This document shows, one piece after another, positions 24,801-39,800 of a DNA stretch of 64,000 nucleotides (its first letter is position 1; each line of letters starts with the position of its first letter). The notes under the pieces are model-generated. The model was not told the origin of the DNA. It ran no database searches and was given only the letters and a program-made list of their open reading frames with translations. The position numbers and the translations under genes are program-made. The DNA is from Brachypodium distachyon (lineage: Eukaryota; Streptophyta; Magnoliopsida; Poales; Poaceae): positions 38,912,855 through 38,976,854 of the forward strand of contig NC_016131.3 in NCBI RefSeq assembly GCF_000005505.3, given 5' to 3'.

Positions 24801-27800
24801 AGCAACATCAACTATTGAGTAGCGGCAACTATGGCTTCAAAAAAAAATCGACAAGCAAGATGGCATACCTGTAGGCATTGATGGAGATCAAAGATCTAGG
24901 AGACAATCACCATTGGGTCTTTACCTACAAATGAAAATGCATATCAGATAATATAAATAGTTGACATATTACATAACTTGTTAAAATAATACAGTTATAC
25001 CTTCGTTCTCCGGAAGTTCAGTCAACCAATCTTTACTACAAACCAGTGCCTCGACCATTTCTGGCTTCATTGAGCTTCGATAATCCCCCAGAATTCTGCC
25101 ATCACAGCTGAATGCCGATTCTGAAGATACTGTGCTCAGTGAACCTGCAAGGCATGATTATAGCAACCTCCAGGATCTAACCAGGTTATATATGTGGCAC
25201 TAATTAAGGAACATCATTTTCTGCTTCCTATGGAACATTCAAAATTGAAACTCTACACTTCAATCTAAATTTTGTACTCTCACAAATCATAAGAATTATT
25301 AGAAATGGAGGTAGTAATAACTACAGTTCAATGCAAAGCAACAACAGCAACATCAACTATTGAGGAGCAGCAACTATGACTTCCATAAAAAATGGACAAG
25401 GTGGTTATTTCTAGACAAGGGATATATCACAACATTAATGTGAAAAGCAAGCAAATCAAGCAATGTATGACAAGGGATATATTACAGACAAGGGATATAT
25501 TTCAGTCACTACTTCACTAGAAATGCTCTTTCTTTCCTGAAACAAGAGACACATCTACACTTGTGTTGCCGCTAGCTGTAATTATCTGAATTTCTGAACG
25601 GAGGATGCTGAAAGATAGTATGCTAAAGTAACAGCAAGGAAGAGACAAATCATAGAGGGCAAGTAAGACAGTAAACTTCAGGATCTCAAGGAGAATCAGA
25701 GAGCCTACTTCCTAACCTGCTGCTCACTCGAGCTCCTCCAAGTCCTTCTCCTTCCCTTATGAATTGTGACCCCGAGTTCTACAAGAAACACACAATGAGA
25801 TCAATAATCCACAAAAGTTGCAGTTAACTAAATATATTCTTTAAAAAAGATACCTGTACTACGTCTCGTAGGATCTGCAGAAGCTTATTGGCGAGCCAGG
25901 CGTCAAAATCCTCCAAAGCAGGCAGCGCGTCGACGGAGAGGAGGCAGAGGACGTCGGCGGGCGTGGGCCAGCCGGTGACACGGTGTACTGCCTGCAGCTG
26001 GTGCCGCAGTAGACAAAGAAAAAAAACAGTTCTTAATCAACCCCCAAGAAAGAACAAAACAAATCAAAGATCGAAAATAAGGAAGAAGAATTTAGATTGT
26101 TACGGGGGCTTCGTACGTAGGGGAAGGAGCTCTGGACCGCGAGATGGATCTACATCACTACATGGAAGGGAGGCAGGGAGCGCGAGCAGGGCGGCGGGTG
26201 GATGAGCAGCTCGGTGGGGATCTTGGACCGGGACGAGATGAACTCCAGGAAGAGCGCCGCGCTGCCGGATCTTCGTGGGAGAGGCGGCGAGGGCTTCGGC
26301 CTGAGAGTGGAGGAGGGTGGTGGGCGTGGTAGCCGGAGGGAGCGAGATGGCGGTGGCGGCGGCCGAGTGCCCGAGTCGCAGCGCTCGTCGCTTGTGAGGC
26401 GTCCCATAGCAGCCACGTCAGCCTGATGGGACGCACCCTCCAGTACATCGTTTTTTATCTGGCCAAAGAATTAATATCTTTCGGGCATCTTCTACGCATC
26501 TCTCTTCTTCCCCAGCCTCTTCCGGGCGTTCTCTCTCTCCCCTAGTTCCCTTTCCTCTCCCTCACATCTCAAGCCAACTTTTTTTCTAGATCTCGCATCC
26601 ATGGTTGACCATGAAGCTCGGCAAAGGCAAAAATGGATTCGCATCGATGCTGGGAGTACAGGGAAGGTAGTAATTTGAAGATGATATCCTGTGAAGCACG
26701 AATTTTGTAAGAGAAAGAACTCAGGTATCCTGTGAAGCCCGAAATTTTTGAGCTACTAATTGGACAGAGGATGGTCGGGATGGGTGCAGCAAAGAGAGGG
26801 GACGCGGAGGAGGTCGGTGGCGAACTGTGGTTGGGTGGGCTGTGACCAGTGGCGGGAGGGTGACAGAGACAGATCGGGGAAGGAGCTGCGAGAAGGGCGG
26901 CGGAGATAGATCGGGGAAGGAGCTTCCGAGCTCTGGCGTCCGGAGGGCAATGGAGGACAGAGAGGAGCGGCCAGCTCTGGCGAGAAGGGCGGCGATGCAC
27001 GAGCTCTACCGTTCTGCATCAGGGAAGAAACGGGGAGAGAAAAATCGCTCTGGACTTGGTCGCACGGGATCGATTACAATTAATAAGTGTGTGGGGGTAT
27101 GAGCCATGGGTGCTCGTTTACGGAACCAGAATAATAAGGTGATGTAAGCAGGCTCTAAGAATTTAAATATTTTTATTATTTTTTAGTTGGAGAAAGATAA
27201 AAAGAGAGAGAAAAGAAGTGGCCTACTATCTAATAGCCAGCTGCAGCACGAGCTCTTAGGCACTCTATCAGACTATAATGTGGGACTCCTCATAACAAAG
27301 TAATACATTCTTGTAGCCACCTATCTAATTCCTTAGTGGAGAAAAGATAAAAGGAGAGAGAAAATAAATGGCGTACTATCTAACAGCCAGCTGCAGCACG
27401 TGCTTCTAGGTACTATATGAGACTACAATGTGAGATTCCTTATAACAAAATAATACATTCTTGTAACCACCTTATTATACATGCTAGCTATATGTTAGCT
27501 AAAGATGACATGGCAAAAGCTTATAGTCAGCAGCAGGCTAAACTATTAATCTTGCTCTAAGAACCAATTTCTTCGTTTTTGCAATAATTAGGATGCCATC
27601 TCAGCTATTTTTCCATGTTCCCGAGCCATGGAACGAGCGCTGGGAGTGCTCACACATTGGAGCACTGACCGTTCGGACGGAACATAAATAATTGCAAGGA
27701 AATCTGCACTACCTTACCGTCTTTTCTGACTAAAGCATTAAAGATCTAGGCATGTATACCGGTTGATAAGACGAACGTGGATTTTTAGGTCCCGTCACCC

Positions 27801-30800
27801 ATTGCTCCTGGAATCGCTGGACGTCCTCGTTTTCCTCCCACAGCCTGGGCTGTTTGTCAGCTTTTTTGGCCCAGTATAGAGTATGAAACAGTGAACTATA
27901 CTGGGCCGGTCCATCTTTTTTTGCTGGACTCGTTTGAAATAATACATGGGTTAGAACAAGATGTGCTAGGCCTAGACATGGACCGGTACAGCTTTTTTTG
28001 GGTTGGTACAGAACCTTGTTTTGGCACTGTTGGGCCAGTTCGAAAATGGCACAGCTTTGACATTTTCAGTCCTGGACCGTTTTGAGTAGAGAGGTGTCGA
28101 GGCCCGCGCAAGCATTGAGTAGGGCCGTAGGGGGGTCGCCCGTCTCAGAAAGAGCGATTTTCATTTTCTGTTCTGAGGTGGAGGAGAAAGGCCGTAGCTG
28201 CGTAGCAGCAGTAAGGTAGCTGCTCGCTTCCGGCGGCAGTCGAGGCTAGCAGCCGAAGACGAGATGTCGGGCGTCGACGAGCAGCTGGCACAGCCGCAGT
28301 GCGCTACCGCATCGGGAGGCATCCTATGAGTTTGTTCTAGCTAGATCTGTCTTCCCGTCCTCAATGCCGGTGCTTGGGAAAAACCTAGTTTTGACTGCTT
28401 AAATTTGTTTTGATTGTTCATTTGCTTTGGTAGGGACGGCGACGGTGGATGCAGCAGTGTTGTTCCTCTATCGTCCGTCGTCGATGACCTAGAGTTGACG
28501 CTCGGTGCTGCCGCGGATCCGTCGCCGACGATCCGTCGCCGTTTAGATAGCCAGAGTTGGGTACTATGATGGGTCGATCTAATAGCTTCGATCACCGTGG
28601 CAAACACGTAAGTGGTGGACATGTAGGTGTTGTCGGGCATCGCGCAATGGAAACAAGACTAACTGGCTCCAAAAAAGTTACCGTACCCAGCTCTGGCTAC
28701 GAACGGGTTACCGTACGGAAAGAAGCGTACGAAGCCCTTGCGAGTACTGATGCATGCGGTGGTGCGCGGGGAGTGCTTGTTTTTTTTTCTGGCAGATGGG
28801 GTCGTCACATTTCCCGCAGGCTTTTAGATAAAAGTAGTGGTCCAAAAAAAGGAAATCAGATTTCCTCATATTTTCACGTTGCAGGAAAAAAAAGTGTAAC
28901 GGTCTAGCGTGTGAAAAAGGGTTCAATTACTGAGACTAAACTGTCAACAAAAAAAGGACAAAATAAAAGGTCTATGAAGAAAGGAAACGAAAAAATTGCA
29001 TTAAAAAAAAGAAAAACGGAAACAACACGTGCAACCTGTTGTTTGAGCAGCCCCGTAATTGTTTAGCAAAAATAATTTGACATGGCACATGATGTGTCTT
29101 GGGCCAGTCCCAGGTTGGCTCGTCGCCCCATCTGGGCCTAATCAGCAGGGGATCGTTTATTCGGAATGGTACAGCTCTTGTTCTGGGCCAAAAACGAATG
29201 AGCTAGACCATTTAATTTTTTAAATGTTGATAATAACTTGGGCCAATTTACACAGAAGATGTGCTGGCCCGTGAAAATGTGACGTCAACTTGGGCCACCA
29301 GCTGCTCTATTCCGAATAAACAAACCGTCGGGCGGGCCCAGACGTCCGGAAATACCGGAGATACGAGAAAGAAAGTGCCCGTGTACTAAGGGCATCTCCA
29401 ATAGGAGGTACTAAGAAGGTACTAGTCCTACGTAGCGGAGAGATGAAGAGAAAAGTTTAGTACTAGTTACTTGCAGAAGTAACAGCTTGTTCACAGGTAC
29501 CAAAAATGAAAAGAGAATGACATGTGGGTTCATTAGAAAAAAAGAAGAGAATAAACAAAAGAAAGATGAGAGAGATGAAAATTAGTAACGGCTTGCCATT
29601 GAAGATGCCCTAATAGGGTTAGGACCAAGAGAAGTGTCGGATGGGATTTTGGGCGGTCCAGATTCTGAGAGCAATGGGTGATGGGACCCAAAATGAATTT
29701 TCGTTGATAAGACAACCTTTTATTAGCCTTTTATTCTGAAATCATGTTGCGCAATGGGCTAGCTAAAATTCTGAAGTAAATACATTTAACTAAGAAATTA
29801 GTGTGTGACTAGGAGATGACAACTCATAAACGTATTTCCTTTGTCCGGAAACAAGTGAAAGGAATTTATTTAAATTCGCATGTATTAATACACTATGGAT
29901 CTAGACAAAACCGAGTCACTTATTTTTAGAAGGAGTGAGTATTTCTCTTTAGCAAATTATCCTGCTTGCTTTTCTTTAAAAAAATGATGACATCATCGTA
30001 CACTACGTATATGTATATATTCATAAGAAATTCAAATTTTGTTATAACTTTTTATGTAGAAAAAAGTATTTTAAGCACCCCGTGGACATCATGCCACTAG
30101 TGAAAATCCGGATTGAAGAACCCACGAAGAGCGACTCCACCTGACGGGTCCACCTTCCAAATGGAACCTCCACACCACAGCCTGTCGCAGGATTTTTGCT
30201 CTGAGCTCCATAGAACTCTTTGTCCAAAAAAAAAGCAATTTCAAAATGTATATGTATAACTTTTACAGATATCTGTTTTTTTTTCGGATGTACATACGAA
30301 AGTATACAATATAGTATACTATATATGTGTAAAATTTCATAAAGAAATAATGTGTTATTTGTGCTACACAAACATACAAACACATGGATCTACAGTTAAT
30401 GAATACTCCTCTGATCCTAAATTCTTGTCTCAAATTTGCCCAAATATGAATGTATCTACTCTTAAAAGGTGTCTAGATACATGTAATATTTCGACAACAA
30501 TTTAGGATCGGAGTGAGTAGTACATTTGGTGTGGATCCACACAATTTTCTTTTTTGTGCAACCTACAAAGAAAAGTATATCAATGAAATTTTACAGGTAT
30601 ATAGTAATACATTCATCTGTACGTATCGATGTTTTTGAAAAAAAATTGATGCTCCTAAATATGGTTTTCAAATTTTTAGGCTCCATAGAGCTCGAGCTCT
30701 AAGAGAAATCTCAACTGAAGTTGTTACTTCATTAATTCCTCTTCATGCTGTTTGGGGTCCTTCATAATCCAGGGATGCCATCTTTACCATAAAAATAGCA

Positions 30801-33800
30801 ATTGTTTAGTTGTTCTTAGTCGACAGTATAATATATGCGCTCATTGTGGTTAAGCGACGCCTCAAAAGCTCGTTGCTGTAACCTTTCGAGTGAACAGTAT
30901 TTTTCTTTTTTTGCAGAGAAAAAGAGAACCACATTAATCTCGGTACACCGGATAAAATCAGTTTTTATCTCCTCAGCAATTTTTTGAGTGAACACTCTAA
31001 AATCACTGCATGATCCAAACATAGTTCAAGTACCGAACAAATTAATGAAACAGTGAAAGATTTGTGAGTTTTTATAAATAGTTTCCCCAAGTCTTCAACA
31101 AGTAATAGCGATCGGCCTAGATGTTCCTTTTCTATAGGCAACTAGAACTAGGAAGGGACAACTAGAGGAACTAGAGTTCTTACTTAGAGTCTAGTTCAAT
31201 GCTCTGTAGATATGTTTTTGAATTTGTTAGTTCTAAAGTTTGTTATGTACATGCAAATTTGTGGTTTAAATAATTATAGTACAGCATTTTCTGTAAAAAA
31301 TACATTGGACCTTCGTTTGAACTCGTATGTTGTATTTGCTAAATGCACCAATGGGTATCAGTAATGTGTCCATTATGAAAAAAAAAATGCAGTATGCAAA
31401 GCAAAAGCATCCTCAGCTCGATCTTCCAGCCATCAAGCTTCTAGATAGTGCAGAAGTCACAGAAGAGATTATACTAACATCATTGAGGCGAGCCCTTAGT
31501 CAACACTCTTCTCTGCAAGCACACGATGGGCATTGGGCTTGCGACTACAGTGGGATTTTGTTCATTATGCCTATCTTGGTATGTATTTCATTCTTATGTA
31601 TGGTATTATACTTGAATTTATTTCCTGAAATAGATTTCATAGTGAGATTGTGATTATTATTGCTAGGATAAAAATGCAAGCTTTTGTTGTTGGATGATGA
31701 TTCTGACTGTTTGTGAGATACTATATTGAGTAATCAATTGATGTTTTACTGGAGTCTTTCAAAAATCTTTGATGTGTACTTCCCTATAAACGGTGCTCCA
31801 AGACAGAAATAGATATTTAGTAGAAGGTGATGTACTTTGATCATTACTTTCATAGTGTTCAAGATTTTGGTTAAGTAGTAAGCAAAATCTAATTATAGTC
31901 CAGCCTACTGTCCATGCACAAGGTGCAGCAGTGTTTTGCTTTATGCCAGATGATTTCGTAGAAGAAAAGGATAGTCCTGTGGCATGGTTCTTTATCAGCT
32001 TGAGTTAATAATGTCAAATGGTGGGCAGTTCACTTTAATATACCCGGTTATCAATATTTTTTACGTAATTATCAGGAGTTCTGGCCTTATAATACTTGAA
32101 CATTATGGGGATAATTCATTTCTCGCAGGTATTTGCTCTACATGTGACTGGATCCCTCAATGCTGTCCTATCAATAGAACATCGCCGTGAGATTTGTCGC
32201 TACATTTACAACCATCAGGCATGTCAACGTAAATTTCAGTTATTTGCATACCAAATGTGCATTAGTATTTTGTGTTTTTATAGAAAATTTGATAATACTG
32301 TATCCAATGTGATCCACGTAGAATGAAGATGGTGGTTGGGGAACGCAAGTGTTGGGGCCGAGCACCATGTTTGGATCATGCTTGAACTATGTTACCTTAA
32401 GGCTTCTTGGCGAGTTAGACAATACAGATGCCTTGACAAAGGGGCGTGCTTGGATTCTATCGCGTGGGAGTGCCTCTGCAATACCACAATGGGGAAAGAT
32501 ATGGCTCTCGGTATGCCACCGAACACTGAATCACAAGCAAAATAGTATGTGGAATTTATGTATGCTTGCGTGTGTGGAAATAAATGGGGCTCCTTGAAGC
32601 CTGGGTTCATTGATCAGAAATTGTGAACTTAATTCCTTAACTATCATACGAAATTTTCTTTTGAAACCACTTACATGTTAACTTTAACATTTCCATAAAT
32701 ATCTTTAACAATTTTAAAGTAAAAAAATTGCCCTCCGTGCTAGATTGTTCACCAATCAGAAAACAGACCGAGTAATTCATTATTCTTTTTTCATATCGGA
32801 TAGTATTTTTCTAAGCTAATATTTTCCCTCCAAGTTAAAATGTTTTTGCATTGGAGCTTCATTTCCTATGTTTATTACTTGAATAGATTTTAGAGTATTA
32901 TTCGTGTTCCCTTTGATGATTTGCCCCATCTAGTCTCACTTGCAAGTGGCCCCATCCCCCACATGTCAGCAGAATAAGGTGAGGAAAATCGTGAGGAAAA
33001 TCATCAAAGTACAGACTAAAGTGGGGCATATGATCAAACCCGCTATTTGTTTGGTTCAAGGCCAAGAATTACCAAATGTTACGGTTGTTTTTGCTAAACT
33101 ATTATTGAATCCTTACTATGGAGGGGTTGATAAAGCTATTCATGTTTTCAAATGAAGGTGATCGGTTTGTATGAATGGTCCGGAAATAATGCAATCGTTC
33201 CTGAATTATGGCTTGTCCCACATTTTCTTCCAATCCATCCAGGTATATGCTTCTTATGTGAGGGTCCATGTTATTTGAATCCTCAACATATTTAATTCCC
33301 CTAATGACTAAAAAGTAAAATGATTTTTCAGGCAGTCTTTGTTGTTTCCGATTGTACCATAAATTAATTCAAAAATATGAAACAGTCTTCCTTGATTCTC
33401 TTCCTACCAATCTAATATTTAATGGGCATATTTATTGACAACATGCATGACCATATTTAAATGTTCATGTCTTTATGTATTGTCTACTAACTACTTCCAT
33501 TTTACTGAATTTTACGGAGCTATGGGTGATAGTCAAAAGTATCAGAAGAAATTTGCAACCTAGCTTTGCATAGTTCCCTTTGTGGTTTAGGTTTTGCTTT
33601 CCTTTTTTTGTAATTGCACCACATTTGGTGTTCTGCTTTGAGGCTTATCAACTTTCTGCTTCTTAATATACAAAAGGTCACGCATTTAGATGTGTTCGAG
33701 AAATATAATGATTGTTAATTATGACACATTGGATGTCCTTTTTGACTTTGCATAGTACAGAACTTCACCATTACTTTTTGAATAAGATATCAGTAAAATA

Positions 33801-36800
33801 TTATTAAAGAACTTACTGAGAAACATTTTTACTGACAAATTAATGGTACCATTTACATCTAACCAACCTAAGTTCCTCCGAATTAATTCGTGGTTAAAGG
33901 TAAAAAAGTCTTAAGTGGCTAAGCTGTTTGAATAAGTTCCTTTTTGACAGTTGAATTTCAAATAGGACACTTATTGAAATGGATGGAGTATAGTTTGTTT
34001 TAATAATGAGTTGTATATCTTAAGTGGCTAGAAGTTAATAATTCCAAAAGCATTCAAGAAGCAACATCTTCAAGTATGCATTAGATTATTTCTTTTTTGA
34101 TCCTTTTTCTTATTTAAGTGCACTTTCTCTTTCACAGGACGATTTTGGTGCTTTTGCCGGATGGTTTATATGCCAATGTCTTATCTTTATGGTAAGAAGT
34201 TTGTTGGCCCAATTACACCAACAATATTTGCAATAAGGGAGGAGATCTATAATGTACCATACCATGAGATTGATTGGAATAAAGCACGTGATACATGTGC
34301 AAAGGTTCGTTTTACTAATATTTTGCTAGCTTGAAACCCTTATTTAGAACCAAATATGGTTGAAGTATGTTATTTGTTGAAAAAGTATGGCACTCCAAGG
34401 TGCAAACCACCTTTTATTTTGTATGGAGTACTTATAGTAGGATTTATATATGTATGTATATTAAATATATAGCTTTTATATGGCATATATAATATGGTTT
34501 TGATATGTGTACCCTCATAGTTTAGAAAGTTAGGATGCCACTAAACATCTCAAATGGATTTCAGTTCTGCTTTGCAAATTGTAATTTTAGTTAATAATCT
34601 TATTGTTGTTACCTGCCATGTTCTTGTGAATAAGCGTGAGGCGTGACACAACTTGTTAAACGGTTGATTACACTTTAGATATGGTGATTGATGTATATAA
34701 GATGGGTAATAGTTAAATTTATTTAATAAGTACAAATCCTGAAAACCCCTTTTGCCCCGCGAGCTCCAGTCAGCCCTTAAAAATTGAATATCACATTTTG
34801 AAGTTTCAAGAAATTAAGAAAAAAACTATACATGTACATATCAATGTGTAAGATGTATGTAAAACTTTATTGTGAAATATTTTTAATTGTGAGCTACATA
34901 AAAAGGACAAACACATTAATCTTATAGCCCGTTTGGATGTAAGAATTCAGCCCCGAATTCAGAATTGGAATTGAAATTACAGACCTTCAATTCTTCTGTT
35001 TGGGCGCAGGAATCTGCTGTTGGAATTCTCCTTCAATTCCAATCGTTATGTATACACTACCGAGCGGTCTAACCAAATTCCGACCCCCCCCTCGCTCGAT
35101 TTTGGGCTGAATTCGTCCACTTCCCACCACCCTGCCCACGTGCGTCCACTTACCGGTTCGCTCTCTCTAAACAGAGGAACGAAACAAGTGCTGAAGCCTG
35201 AACCTACCGCGAAAAGGCCCGAGAAAAGGCCGGAGGCCTCCGTCACCGTCACTGGAGCTCTCCCAGCGCCGCCGGCCCGCCGCCGACGCGACGAGCTTGC
35301 CCGGCGCACGGTCGCCACCTTGTTCTTCCTGGATCCGGCGAGATCCGGCGCCGCGCCTCCGGCCCGCCTGCTGCTACCCCATCCCCTCCTGCAGCAGCCC
35401 CGTTCTTCACCGTATCTGGCGAGATCCACCGCCGGAGGCCCGCCCGCTGCTACCTCTTTGGCGATGCGCCGTTCTTGCCTGGATCCGGCGTGCTTCTCTT
35501 CATTTTCCCCAAAATCCCGACTTATTTCGTGCTCTGTAGCCTCCTAGCCACATTTGCCGTCGCTGCAGCACCGGCCTCGCCGCCGGCGAGCGGTTCCCGG
35601 CCGCTGAAGCCCTGGCCGAACTTCCCATGGAACTCGCTTCGTTCTGCTCGTTCTCCCTGTAGGAGTCCAGTGCTTTTTGGTGCCCTGCAGCGCCTGTTCG
35701 GCAGTACACTGCCGTGTTGCTGGCCGCCGGCCATGGTTGCCGCTGGCCAAGCCTCTCCCGATGGATCCAAGCAGCACGTGCTGCTACCTTTCCTCTTTTC
35801 TTTTCTGTTTATTTTTCTTTGCACCCAGATCAAATATACAATGCTCAAACAGTTTTTTACTTTACCATTCCATTGTTTGTGCATCCAAACATGAATTGGA
35901 ATTGGATGTACTTTCCAATTCCAACTACCAATTACATGCACATCCAAACAGTTACAATGGTATTGTAGGCCAATTCCATTTCCACTCAGAATTGGAATTC
36001 CTACCCAATTCAATTCCACCCCTTGAATATTTACATCCAAACACAGCCTTAAATAAATGTACTGTTTCCTATCATAGATCCACAAATTTGAGTTGTTTTG
36101 CACATATCACATATTAACGTATTTCTTGATAAACATTTGCAGGTACCTAGTCTACATACATAATTACACTCGAAATAAAATTCAGTTTTTTCAAAACATG
36201 TAATTATTATTTTCAAATTTTTAAATACCAGGCTCACAGGAGCCAAACGTTTGCACTCATACAAATGCTTCCTATTTTTCTTAAACTAAACTTTTCACTT
36301 ATTTACCTTTGTGTCTAGGTAGATGCTTTTAACTGCTTGATGCACTTTTTTTTTTCTTGCAGGAAGACCTTCGCTATCCACGGACATTGCTACAAAATGT
36401 TATTTGGACTTGTCTTAATAAATGTGTGGAACCCGTATTGAACTGTTGGCCAATTAATAAGTTAAGAGATGCAGCACTGAAGAACCTCATAAAACATATT
36501 CATTATGAAGATGAAGTTACTAAATACATTGGTATATGTCCAATTGTCAAGGTAACATATGCAGATGTGTGTCTTGTTTCTTGATCCATCCAACAAAACA
36601 TGGGTGGTTGTTTCAACTTGTGCAACAAAATTCGACTAGTGAAAGACCTTCTGAATGACCAAACTTTACTGATTTGTAGATAATATCCATGTGTATGTCA
36701 TTTCCCCATAGGATTTGTCTCTCGGTCATTTTCCCTACCTATATATTTGTAGATAATATCCATGTGTTGTGGACTACCAGGAGGGAATCTGAACAGAGAG

Positions 36801-39800
36801 TGGGAGTTGGCTAGCAGATTTGGTAGGCTACCCGTTGAGTTGGTTTCGGAGAGAAGTTTGTATTAGAAAGGTCTACAGAGTCATATTGTATTAGGAAAGG
36901 TCAAGAGTCAAAACATCCAGCATATGCATGTTTGTTAGTTTAATTAAGCGCTCTAAGTCTATCTAATCCCTCGCAGCAACACTATCCGGCTGTCTTTGGC
37001 ATGGTAGTTATTCTGTTGTCAATCAGTTCAGAACACCATGGTAAAAGAACTCATAGCCAATACCGTTTGATTTCACACATTTTAGCGAGACACTTCTTTT
37101 CAATATAGAGGTATGAATACTGAAGCACTCACGACAATAAAGTTTTAGTGTCCAGTATGCAAATTTAGTGCAATAACAGTGCTTAGGCACGTCGGTCCTT
37201 TTCCTATTTTTCTACATCTATCGTATTAAATATGTACATACAAAAGGAACATACTGGCATATGTTTAGTACTAGTGGAAATGCCCGTGCGCTGCACGGCC
37301 CAACGCAGACGTCACAACCACTTAAAAAGATGATCCCGTGCACTAATAAACCATCATTCAAATTCTGTACCAAATTTTCACATTCTAACAAGAAAAGATC
37401 CAATACAAAAGTTCAAAACATAGAGCAAATTTGTATACATCCAAAAGTCTAGAACCCATAGAAAGAAGATGCTAATTTCCAAGCATCCAGTCGAACTATC
37501 AGTAGATGCTAATTTCCAATCACACCATGCACATGGTAGTCATTTGGTGCATGGTAGAACACTAATTTATCTATTATCCATAGCAGCTACCATCAATCAG
37601 GTTGGGAGTACATCCAAATTAGCTATCGAATTATCCGTCGATTAGTGCAAAGCACCACAACAAACGAAAACAAGAAGGACTCGCCAGATGGTTGAGCTAT
37701 CGCCGGCCACCTACTGGATCTCATGCGTGGATGGCGGATGACGGCCACTTTCTGGATCACGCGTTGGGACTGCGGACAGCGGTCGTCTGGTGGATCTCGC
37801 GTGGGGTCGGTATGCTTGGAGTGGCCAGGCTGCGAACTGCAGCGAGAAAAGCAGTGATGTCCAGGCGAAGGAAGGAGCAGGAGGTCGGGGGCATATTGGC
37901 CGTAATTTTGATGACATGACGTACCGCGACGTCCGTACCATCACCACCAACTCCAATTTAATATATTGGTATAGATTATATGATAGTGTATTTTCGGAAT
38001 AGGGGAACTTCAACCAGTCCCTACATCTAGAATCTGAAGTCACTGCCACTGTGGTTTATTCCCTCCTATATATGAAGTTCATTTGTTAACAACCAGATTA
38101 GTCACTTGCCATCCTAGTAAACCCCTTGCCAGTTATTGCATTATTGCGAGTTTTTCATGGTTAACCATAGAACCTAATTAATTTGAACTAACACATTGAC
38201 AACACTTATTGCTAGGCACTAAATATGATTTGTTGTTGGAGCGACGATCCAAATTCAGATGCACTGAAATTGCATCTTCCAAGGATCTATGACTATCTAT
38301 GGCTTGCAGAAGATGGCATGAAAGCACAGGTCATGTCTTGTCCACTACACCTCCTTCACTCCATTTCTTTATGGTTGAGAATGAATTCTATCCTACCATA
38401 TCTGGCCACTACTCGTGTTTCACTCCATTTTCTTATGGTTGAAAATGGCTAAGGAGCACATTATCTGTAAACCTTGCATTTTTATCATAGATCCTGCAAT
38501 TGCTTGCAGGTTATCTATTTCTACATTTTGTGTTTCCTAACAATTTGTTTACCATTGAACCAAATTATGAGGAAAATTATCGCATGCTATCAACCTTGGA
38601 ATTAGTCATGAATGTAGCTTAACTTCCTTTTCATAGTTTCATATTACTAGTAACTGTTAACAACAGTACCATAAGATCCACGAAGAGGGAGCCGCATACT
38701 ACTATGAATTGACAACATTTTGTAGTAAACATTTGTGGTTTTGTCTTTGATGATTGAGCTTCGTCACATAATGCGCCATGCATTCTGTATCCGGGTGTTC
38801 CATGACGAAACATGTGTTTTACATAAGCTATTTTTGTCCTACATTAATCTTTACAACAGGTATACGATGGCTGTCAAAGCTGGGAGATATCTTTTATTGT
38901 TCAAGCCTACTGCTCGACAGACCTTGTTGCTGAGTTAGGGCCAACACTTCGGAAAGCTCATGAGTTCATTAAAAGTTCACAGGTCAGCTTCAGTGTGCTC
39001 TAACTTGTAACCTTATAGGTGGTAATAAATAAAAAACTTTGCATCATAAATTTTGACATGAATTTTTAAAGGTTCTTGAGAACCATCCTGACAGCGAAGC
39101 ATATTACCGTCATAGATCCAAAGGTTCATGGACACTTTCAACAGCAGATAACGGGTGGTCTGTATCAGATTGTACTGCAGAAGCAGTTAAGGTCAAGACA
39201 TGTTACTTTTGATATTATTCCTTACTTTTCTGGTTAAAAAACTGATATATTAAACTAATAATCTTTAATATGTGGTGCAAAAAATTAATATGATTTTATT
39301 GATTCTAATCTGAACATTGATTTAATCAACTCAAATTGGTGCATATGCAGATTTTTCTTTTTTTGTATCATACATATATTACTGTCCTGTTACACCGAAA
39401 TTTGCAAGTGCACTTGTGTTATTCTGTCACAGAATTACCTGATTATGTTGAACTTGTCCAAATGCCCAAACTTTTATGATGCTTGAATATGTTACCAATT
39501 CCATGATGTGGTTTTTCTTAATAGTTCTTACTTCTTTAGGCATTGTTGATGTTGTCGAAGATCTCTCCTAATCTTGTGGGGGGTCCCATAGAAGGAGAAC
39601 GGTTGCATGATGCAGTGGATTGCTTGCTTTCTTTTATGGTACGATTATAACTTCAATCATTTGCCATGTCCTTATATTTACTTCCTGGATTATAAGTTTA
39701 TAACATATTACACTCTGGTCATGTGCTTTAAATACACAATAGATTGTTGTACTTCTTTTGTAAAGTTTATACGTGATTTATGTATTCTTTTCAAAAATCA

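Noticed and set aside
35020..36117. Overlapping frames up to 193 codons
   Set aside because: They lie inside the Harbinger-like element and run across its terminal repeats on both strands.
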